A stretch of DNA of 5,125 bases from Methanobacteriota archaeon. GTDB lineage: Archaea > Thermoplasmatota > Poseidoniia > Poseidoniales > Poseidoniaceae. The first letter of the stretch is position 1, and each line of letters begins with the position of its first letter. The stretch is from NCBI GenBank assembly GCA_002714305.1, contig PAWY01000024.1, positions 13,376 through 18,500 on the forward strand. Direction: 5' to 3'. The notes beneath the pieces were generated by a model, which was not told where the DNA came from, did not search any database, and was given only the letters and a program-made list of their open reading frames with translations. A program made the position numbers and the translations under genes. Of the stretch, positions 1-5,125 are shown in pieces.

Positions 1-711
1 GGCAACATGTGGATTTGGAAAATTGATGGCAGCACCGGTTCATTGGACTGGGAACGCGTGGCCGTTCAAGGAACCGATAGCGATTCGGATTCGCCCCGAC
101 TTCGCCTTCCAGGCCCCGTCATCGTTCAACTCGACCAAGACAGCGCACCCGAAATGATTCTGACCGTTCCAACCGACGCCAACGGCCGGACATCTGGGAG
201 TGGAGCTCGGTTCATTGGCATGGAACTCACGTCCACCACTGAAGTCTTCAACTTCCGTGCTCAGAACGGCTACGCAGATGCGCAACCCATGGCCTTGGAC
301 ACCGATGATGACGGCATTGATGACCGTCTGTGCTGGGTGACATGGTATTCCGAGGAATCGTTTAACTTCAACAGAAAAGGGATGCTGGGATGCACGGACA
401 TCTCTGACAGCACACCCGTCACCGAATGGACACGCGACCTTCAACGCGGTGCAGGAACCGACAACGATGAGATCGCTGCATCGCCTCCATTTTGGTTGGA
501 CATCGATGGCGAAGGAACGCCTGAAGTGTTGGTTGGCTTTGGCCGGCGATTCTGGGCGTTTGATGGAGACACCGGGGCTTCGGCAGACATCAACAACGCA
601 TGGTCCACCCCGCTCAGCATGCCCCACAGGGTTTGGGCGGCCCCTGCTCTTGCTGACGTGGATGGGGATGGGCACATCGATGTGCTCTTTGGCGACACCC
701 TCGTTTCCAAT
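1..711 (+). other. Domain: C-terminal part of an FG-GAP/VCBS-type beta-propeller
   Basis: Residues 1 to about 235 contain four propeller-blade signatures. Asp-rich calcium-loop motifs begin near residues 43 (degenerate, LDQDSAPE), 98 (DTDDDGIDD), 165 (DIDGEGTPE) and 217 (DVDGDGHID). The spacing of 52-67 residues is about one blade each. Three are followed by the usual hydrophobic strand, for example PEVLVGFG. Two 'W-x-x-DG-x-TG' turns (residues 4-11 and 183-190) resemble the PQQ/FG-GAP blade edge. Cys109 and Cys129 lie within one blade. Six- to eight-bladed propellers are normal for the family, so the remaining blades and the signal peptide should lie upstream of the window. In this family the domain mediates protein or glycan contacts. 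No catalytic residues are evident. Confidence 0.82.
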
Positions 712-3700
712 CAAGGTCCTGATTTGACACCAGCCCTTGACAACCGTGGCTTATCGTTTAATCCCGCCCAAGCCGACCCGGGTGCAACCGTCACCGTGAC
801 GGGGCAATTTGCCAACGTGGGTACGGCGGAAGCCGACGATGACGTGGATGCTGCCATCATCATGAACGGTATTGAACTCAAGCGAGAACGGTTCACCACC
901 AGCGAGCCCATCGCACCTTCAGGCGAAGGAGGCCCCCTGACCTTTTCAGCAGAGTTTGTAGCAGAATTGGGTGTGCATGAATTTGAGTTGGTTCTGGATG
1001 TGAATCAAAACATCTCAGAACAACGAGAAGACAACAACCGAGCAGCGACCAGTTTCTCCGTTGTTGAGCCCTACCTTGCAGAATTGACTGGTCCGTTGGA
1101 GACACCGAGAATTCCTCCCGGCACGTCCCAAACCGTTGACATCAACCTCCTTGCTACCGGTTCAAAACCAGCCGATTGGTCAATCGCTGTGGACGATGAC
1201 CAACTTCCAGAGGGTTGGAGTTTTGAACTTGCAAGCAGCGAAGCCCTCACACGAGAATTGGTCCCAAATGTCCCGCAAACCATGACCTTTGATGCCAGCG
1301 TTCCTTCAACGGCCCTGGGCGATGAATCAGGAATGGTGTCTTTCCTGCTGTCCTTGGTATCGGACCCAACCGTGAACACGACGCTTGATGTTCAATTGGA
1401 TGTGTTTCGCACTCGAGGGCTTGACTTGAGCGGGTCAAGTGGGATGAACAGTTCACAGGGACAAGGCCGACCGGGACAGACCGCCAAAGCGTGGTTCATG
1501 GTGGAAAACCTCGGAAACGCACCCGAGTCAACCACCTCCATTACATGGACGGCTCCCTCGTGGGGAGGCTCCCCCTCAATCCACGATGCATCGGGTCAAG
1601 AATTGTTCAGCATCGCTCTGGACCCAGGGGAATCAAAAGCGCTGTTTGCCCATTTGCCCACGCCGTCAAGTTCCAGTTTTGGTTCATCCACGCAGAGCAC
1701 GTTGACGCTGTGCATGGGCAGTGGAGAGGATGCGCTTTGCGAGTCCATGCCGTTTACGTTCACGGCGCAAAAATTCGTCGCACAGCCCGCTCACCACCGT
1801 ACGCTTCCTGATGCAACGCTCACATGGAACCTTGTCGGTACGGCACCTGTTTCGGGTACAGCCGCATGGAGCATGTCCTCAATGGGCATGTTCAACAGCA
1901 ATTGGCAGTGGAATGCAAGCGGTGACTTCACCGTGAATGGAACGACGCTTGAAGCTCAAGGAACACCTGGTGATACATTGACGGGTTCTTTGGTGTTGGA
2001 ACTCCCTACGAACGCCGTACCGAAACGACACGCCTTTGCAGCGACCGATGCTGCTGACCTTGACGCTTCGTTGAACATGAGCCTCCATGTTTTGCAGGTC
2101 CATCGGGCCAACGTTTCATTGATTGAACCCACCCCCTTGAACGTTGAAGAGGCCATCTCCCTGAACGTGAGTGAAGAGCACCGTTTCCTGTTATTCCTTG
2201 AGAACCCAGGTAACGGCGTTGACACGTTTGAATTGACAGCTGAAGTTTCGACCGATGACCCATTGTTTACGCCCGAAGTCACGTTCACCTACTATGACCC
2301 GCAGAAAACGCTCGGTGCTCTGGCAACTGGAATCGGAACCGTTGATGTCTTCCTGTCTGCTGAAATCCCCGCTCTCGCACCGTTTACCCTCACCTTCACA
2401 TGGACATCGTTGGGTGGCGATGAGGTCGCCAACGATGTATCCGTCTTCATCCAGGCCGCACCGAGCCACGAATGGCAAGTGGACCCTGTGAACCTCACTT
2501 CGACCTCGGGTATACCCGGTGAGTTCCTGACGTTCGGATTCAACCTCACCAATCTCGGCAATGCTCCCGATGCTTTGACGCTCCAACCCTCCATCGCCGT
2601 CACTGCTTTCGGCAATGATGCCTCCGTTTGGTCGGCAGAATCGGTTCAAACCTCCACCATCGGCATCAACGGCAGCGTTCAGGTTAATTTCTCCATACAA
2701 ATTCCCGCCACCGCCTGGGCCACCACCGCCGTCAACGTGAGTTTAGCTCATTTGGCCAACACCTACAGCATCGGACAGACCCATCTGAACATCGATGTTG
2801 ATGCCGTATCCGGTTGGAAACTCAACCTGACCAACGCTGATCTTGAAGTTGACCCAGCAGGTGAAAACCTCACGTTCCAGCTCGTCCATACGGGCAACGC
2901 CTACGAACGTCCCTACTTTGCTAAAGCTGGAGCCGGGTGGAACATCACGCTTCCTCAAAACGCCGTGGATGTAGCTCCCTACACAACCACAACGTTTGAT
3001 GTTCACGTTCAACCACCTGAAGAGGCGATTGCTGGGGAAGTGGGTGTCTTGCGCATACGAATCACTGGCAATGATACCTCAGGCTTGGTTGTTGAAGAAA
3101 TTCCCGTTCGTGTCGGGGCCTCTCCGGAGATTGACATCGACCATCGTGGCGAATGGAACGTGAACCAAGCCGGTGGTTACCCCACGGCTTGGGTAGAAAA
3201 CAAGGGCAACGACATCGCCATGTTGACCATCGATGTCGACGGCCTTCCTGATGGATGGTCAACCGACCAAGGAACCCAGTTGATCCTCGCTCCCGGGGAA
3301 GTCTCTGGTCTCCCACTCAACCTGGTCCCTTCGTCCGATTGGAACGAGCAACGGTTCCTACTCTCCATCAACGTTAACCATCCTTTGCTGGGAGCGATGG
3401 CCCACAGCATTGAAGTCAAACACAGCCATGTTGTCTTTTCACAAACACCGGTCATCGACGCATACGTTGAATCACAGCAAACTGTGTCCTACATGGTGGA
3501 AAACCAGGAGACAGTGACGTTTGCTGGGGCACTTGAGACCACAACCTCTGGCCAATCCATTGAATTCCTCCACCCCACAAGCACGGGCGAATATGTGGTG
3601 AGCTTCAGTGGCGATACGGCGACAGGAAACATCTCAATTTACGCCGTTGCACGACAGTACCCTGCGGCCAGCATTGATTGCAGCTTGTCAACAACTGCCT

Positions 3701-4746
3701 TTGACGACTTAGGCCGTGTTGAGCTTGCAGGCACGGTGGCGACGTGTGACCTCACTGCAGGGGAAAATGAGGAATTACGTGCCGTGCTTACCCTGATCAC
3801 CTCCAAGGGTGAACGCATTGACCTCGACAGCGATGTCATCGTGGTTGGGGCTGGGGGTCAGGAAACGATCAATGTGTCCGTGTCTGGCTGGGACCCTGCC
3901 GCCGGTCTGTTTGACGTCGTCTTGAGCGGCACCGATCAGTTCGGACGCACCCTGAGCCAAGAATCGACTTCCGTTGTGTCACGCGAAAGCGGCTGGAACG
4001 TGGGCATCAGTTCACTGGGAACCGACGGAGACATTACCATTGGAATCAAGCGAACTGGATACGAACTGCTTACGGAGGCGGTGTGTGAATTGGATGTCGT
4101 CGCTGAGGGCGGTTGGCAAACCACCTACATCGTTGACGTTGCTTATGCAGAATTCGCTCCGGTTATCTTCATCGAAAACCCCGGTGCCATCGAGCGAGAT
4201 GAAAAAATCACAGCCACCCTTGGATGCAGCGTGCCATTTGATGTGGACGACAATGCCGATGATGATAGCATGAGTTCCTACTACAAAGCCGAGAGCATCT
4301 TGACCGTTTCCACCAATGAAATCGGTTGGGTTGTTGGCGTGGCAGCCCTCGTCTTGGCGGTTGCGTGGCTCCTCGGTGCGATTCAAGCACCACGGGCCAC
4401 CCCACCATCGTCAGCAACGAAGAAGCCCAACACCAAGGATTCGCCCCAGCCTGAGAGCCAGCGCACCCCAACGACGGAACGTACGGAGGAAGACGACGAC
4501 TTCAATCTCCAAATCGAGGAGAACGTCGAGTCTGAGGTGGAGGATGAGCCAGCGGTGCCGGTCGACGAGGTTGAGAGAGAATCATCCACCGAAGTGGTGG
4601 AATCCATCGAAGTCATTGAGGAAGAAGACACCACGGCGAGTGGGCGTCTCGCAAGCATGAGGGATGAACTCGGCGAGGGTGATGGTCCAGCAAAAGAGGG
4701 CTCCATTGAAGACCGCATGAAGAAATTCTTCGGCGATGGTTCGTGA
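1..4746 (+). CDS. Giant surface protein, 5' partial: FG-GAP propeller, CARDB, beta-sandwich stalk, TM anchor, acidic tail
   Basis: Probable exported cell-surface adhesin or receptor, held in the membrane by one C-terminal helix. Residues are numbered from the ATG at base 7. Domains in order: end of a calcium-binding beta-propeller (1 to about 235), CARDB (238-353), about ten tandem Ig-like/NEW3-like beta-sandwiches (354-1436), a transmembrane helix (1439-1459) and an acidic cytoplasmic tail (1460-1579). Eight cysteines lie in four local pairs (109/129, 569/578, 1225/1247, 1360/1407), and 19 N-x-S/T sequons are all in the ectodomain. The start is not in the window: bases 1-6 read Gly-Asn in frame, the first visible methionine lies inside a propeller repeat, and no signal peptide is present. 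No frameshift or internal stop is seen. There is no enzymatic motif, LPXTG or PGF-CTERM signal. The surface location is well supported. The ligand and the function (adhesion, receptor or scaffold) are unknown. The downstream gene overlaps the stop codon. Confidence 0.93.
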   Translation, partial: GNMWIWKIDGSTGSLDWERVAVQGTDSDSDSPRLRLPGPVIVQLDQDSAPEMILTVPTDANGRTSGSGARFIGMELTSTTEVFNFRAQNGYADAQPMALDTDDDGIDDRLCWVTWYSEESFNFNRKGMLGCTDISDSTPVTEWTRDLQRGAGTDNDEIAASPPFWLDIDGEGTPEVLVGFGRRFWAFDGDTGASADINNAWSTPLSMPHRVWAAPALADVDGDGHIDVLFGDTLVSNQGPDLTPALDNRGLSFNPAQADPGATVTVTGQFANVGTAEADDDVDAAIIMNGIELKRERFTTSEPIAPSGEGGPLTFSAEFVAELGVHEFELVLDVNQNISEQREDNNRAATSFSVVEPYLAELTGPLETPRIPPGTSQTVDINLLATGSKPADWSIAVDDDQLPEGWSFELASSEALTRELVPNVPQTMTFDASVPSTALGDESGMVSFLLSLVSDPTVNTTLDVQLDVFRTRGLDLSGSSGMNSSQGQGRPGQTAKAWFMVENLGNAPESTTSITWTAPSWGGSPSIHDASGQELFSIALDPGESKALFAHLPTPSSSSFGSSTQSTLTLCMGSGEDALCESMPFTFTAQKFVAQPAHHRTLPDATLTWNLVGTAPVSGTAAWSMSSMGMFNSNWQWNASGDFTVNGTTLEAQGTPGDTLTGSLVLELPTNAVPKRHAFAATDAADLDASLNMSLHVLQVHRANVSLIEPTPLNVEEAISLNVSEEHRFLLFLENPGNGVDTFELTAEVSTDDPLFTPEVTFTYYDPQKTLGALATGIGTVDVFLSAEIPALAPFTLTFTWTSLGGDEVANDVSVFIQAAPSHEWQVDPVNLTSTSGIPGEFLTFGFNLTNLGNAPDALTLQPSIAVTAFGNDASVWSAESVQTSTIGINGSVQVNFSIQIPATAWATTAVNVSLAHLANTYSIGQTHLNIDVDAVSGWKLNLTNADLEVDPAGENLTFQLVHTGNAYERPYFAKAGAGWNITLPQNAVDVAPYTTTTFDVHVQPPEEAIAGEVGVLRIRITGNDTSGLVVEEIPVRVGASPEIDIDHRGEWNVNQAGGYPTAWVENKGNDIAMLTIDVDGLPDGWSTDQGTQLILAPGEVSGLPLNLVPSSDWNEQRFLLSINVNHPLLGAMAHSIEVKHSHVVFSQTPVIDAYVESQQTVSYMVENQETVTFAGALETTTSGQSIEFLHPTSTGEYVVSFSGDTATGNISIYAVARQYPAASIDCSLSTTAFDDLGRVELAGTVATCDLTAGENEELRAVLTLITSKGERIDLDSDVIVVGAGGQETINVSVSGWDPAAGLFDVVLSGTDQFGRTLSQESTSVVSRESGWNVGISSLGTDGDITIGIKRTGYELLTEAVCELDVVAEGGWQTTYIVDVAYAEFAPVIFIENPGAIERDEKITATLGCSVPFDVDDNADDDSMSSYYKAESILTVSTNEIGWVVGVAALVLAVAWLLGAIQAPRATPPSSATKKPNTKDSPQPESQRTPTTERTEEDDDFNLQIEENVESEVEDEPAVPVDEVERESSTEVVESIEVIEEEDTTASGRLASMRDELGEGDGPAKEGSIEDRMKKFFGDGS
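718..1065 (+). other. Domain: CARDB (cell-adhesion-related) beta-sandwich
   Basis: Residues 238-353 follow the CARDB pattern closely. A 'PDLTP' entry leads to a strand with 'DPGATVTVTGQFANVGTAEA', then a 'V-x-x-x-I-x-x-NG' strand. Near the end is the characteristic Asp/Glu-rich stretch 'DVNQNISEQREDNN' (331-344), which closes the Ig-like fold. CARDB domains occur in archaeal and bacterial surface proteins and are usually assigned to adhesion or spacer roles. Here the domain directly joins the propeller to the stalk. The first sequon of the visible protein (Asn335) is in this domain. Confidence 0.85.
1066..4314 (+). repeat. Tandem beta-sandwich stalk, about ten divergent NEW3/COG1470-like modules
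   Basis: Residues 354-1436 are made of beta-strand-rich modules that recur at a fairly regular pitch. The clearest markers are the turns 'ENLGNAPE' (500-507), 'ENPGNGVD' (732-739), 'TNLGNAPD' (848-855), 'HTGNAYER' (961-968) and 'ENKGNDIA' (1064-1071). 'LPEGW' (400-404) and 'LPDGW' (1080-1084) are hallmarks of the NPCBM-associated NEW3 domain. Counting from the CARDB turn (Gly272), conserved glycines sit at 385, 503, 735, 851, 963 and 1067. Module boundaries after 1137 are vaguer, and the last two modules each carry a cysteine pair. The copies differ at DNA level, so this is an old duplication rather than a recent tandem repeat. The likely role is a rigid stalk that projects the propeller away from the membrane. 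Boundaries are approximate. Confidence 0.72.
4321..4383 (+). other. Single C-terminal transmembrane helix
   Basis: Residues 1439-1459 form an uninterrupted hydrophobic run of 21 residues, beginning IGWVVGVAAL and ending WLLGAI, with no charged residue. It is flanked by Glu1438 outside and by Arg1463, Lys1472 and Lys1473 inside. That fits a positive-inside orientation with the long N-terminal part outside the cell. All cysteines and sequons lie on the N-terminal side, which agrees. This is the only such helix in the visible protein. Confidence 0.93.
4384..4743 (+). other. Acidic cytoplasmic tail with two terminal charged helix-like segments
   Basis: Residues 1460-1579 (120 residues) begin with a Pro/Thr/Ser/Lys-rich linker (1460-1490). 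An acidic block follows (1491-1541), with about 24 Asp/Glu in 51 residues. The tail ends with two short helix-prone segments, 'GRLASMRDEL' (1546-1555) and 'SIEDRMKKFFGD' (1566-1577). By eye the tail has about 34 acidic and 13 basic residues. It contains no cysteine and no sequon. The linker and acidic block look disordered. The charged end segments could be docking sites for a cytoplasmic partner, which is inference. Confidence 0.75.
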
Positions 4747-5125
4747 ATGCAAGTCCTTATTTCACCCAGAGGCTGGGCAAAAACATGGACGAGTTGGCAC
4801 AAGCCTCAACCACGGCCTTTTACACGCTGGATGCGTTCCACGGGGAGCGTGGATCACAGGTTGTCCGTGCCATCGAACAAGCCATGGAAGGAGAAACTCA
4901 ACCGTGGACGGTTTTGGTTCAGACAGAGGATGCACTCAGGGAGCGGTTGTGCGAGCAAGGCGTCGAAGAACCCGAAGCCTACTCCACCATCCAATGGGAC
5001 CCTGCGATGCTCCTGTTCACAACGTGCATCGAATTGAATCCCGATGGACGGCCCCTCCAACTCGGGGAAACCATGACGCGTGAACGTTTTGGACGTTTTC
5101 CATTCGGGGATGGTTCAGCCCTCGG
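4743..5125 (+). CDS. Unrecognised soluble protein, 3' partial, GTG start overlapping the upstream stop
   Basis: The frame opens after a TGA at 4707-4709, and its first start codon is the GTG at 4743-4745. This GTG overlaps the upstream TGA as GTGA. The frame stays open to the window end (127 complete codons). The product begins MNASPYFTQRLGKNMDELAQ. It looks globular, with balanced charge, apparent amphipathic helices around residues 15-50, Trp55 and Trp85, two cysteines (70 and 95) and no signal peptide or membrane segment. I do not recognise the family. No strong ribosome binding site precedes the GTG, so translation is probably coupled to the upstream gene. The alternative start is the ATG at 4785, 12 bases after a GAGG at 4769-4772. 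It would drop 14 residues. Cytoplasmic location and a shared operon with the surface protein are inferred from sequence and the overlap. Confidence 0.78.
   Translation, partial: MNASPYFTQRLGKNMDELAQASTTAFYTLDAFHGERGSQVVRAIEQAMEGETQPWTVLVQTEDALRERLCEQGVEEPEAYSTIQWDPAMLLFTTCIELNPDGRPLQLGETMTRERFGRFPFGDGSAL

Noticed and set aside
7..9. ATG at base 7 as the true start of the large gene
   Set aside because: The frame is open to base 1, no ribosome binding site can be seen, there is no signal peptide, and the residues just after it already form a propeller-blade motif. The gene is cut by the window edge.
40..714. Minus-strand open frame of 224 codons opposite the propeller
   Set aside because: It is antisense to clear FG-GAP motifs. 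Its product shows no domain, and long antisense frames are expected opposite a GC-moderate coding gene.
2191..2700. Minus-strand open frame of 169 codons
   Set aside because: It lies opposite the repeat stalk, its product is Gly/Arg-rich with no recognisable domain, and it would require full overlap with a well-supported gene.
4702..4743. Resemblance of 'KKFFGD' in the tail to the integrin alpha 'GFFKR' motif
   Set aside because: The order is reversed, and the motif lies at the far C-terminus rather than next to the membrane. I see no reason to call it homologous.
4321..4743. Sortase or archaeosortase (LPXTG or PGF-CTERM) anchoring signal
   Set aside because: Neither motif precedes the helix, and a 120-residue tail follows it. 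Sorted proteins end within a few basic residues of the helix.
4383..4802. Minus-strand open frame of 139 codons with a Ser-rich product
   Set aside because: The Ser-rich composition is simply the reverse complement of the Glu/Asp codons of the acidic tail.
4747..5037. Plus-strand open frame from the ATG directly after the TGA
   Set aside because: Its product is rich in Arg, Ser, Trp and Pro, as expected of an out-of-frame reading, and it terminates at 5037. The frame from 4743 has normal protein composition and stays open to the end.
4736..5083. Plus-strand open frame of 115 codons across the gene junction
   Set aside because: The composition (many His, Arg, Cys) is that of a shadow frame, and it conflicts with the better frame starting at 4743.
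4729..5116. Near-identical 14-base words at 4729-4742 and 5103-5116, both encoding FGDGS in the two genes
   Set aside because: They match at 13 of 14 bases, but about two such pairs are expected by chance in a random window of this size. No longer similarity surrounds them.

Overview
The window is almost entirely one very large plus-strand gene, followed by the start of a second. Both genes are cut by the window edges. The first frame is open from base 1 to a TGA at 4744-4746. It encodes at least 1,579 residues of a secreted, membrane-anchored, multi-domain surface protein whose true N-terminus lies upstream. The second frame begins at a GTG (4743) that shares its last bases with that TGA, and it is still open at base 5125. 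I see no tRNA, rRNA, mobile element, CRISPR array, promoter or terminator. There is no intergenic space in which regulatory sites could sit.

Layout of the large protein, numbering residues from the ATG at base 7. Residues 1 to about 235 form the end of an FG-GAP/VCBS-type beta-propeller with Asp-rich calcium-loop motifs. Residues 238-353 are a CARDB domain. Residues 354 to about 1436 are roughly ten further tandem beta-sandwich modules of the NEW3/COG1470-like kind, many marked by an 'N-x-G-N' turn. Residues 1439-1459 are a single transmembrane helix. Residues 1460-1579 are a strongly acidic cytoplasmic tail ending in two short charged helix-like segments. The ectodomain carries exactly eight cysteines that fall into four local pairs, and 19 N-glycosylation sequons concentrated in its cysteine-free middle. 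The tail has neither. All of this fits an exported surface adhesin or receptor. The ligand cannot be read from sequence.

The downstream gene encodes a soluble-looking protein that I do not recognise. The 4-base overlap suggests co-transcription and coupled translation, so the pair may act together, for example as a cytoplasmic partner of the surface protein. That link is inference.

Organism: the giant CARDB/FG-GAP surface protein with N-x-S/T sequons, the single C-terminal helix with a long acidic tail, the moderate GC content and the tight gene packing suggest a marine planktonic euryarchaeon of the Marine Group II (Poseidoniales) type. This is a judgement from style, not from a marker gene. 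A related Thermoplasmatota lineage, or less likely a bacterium, cannot be excluded.
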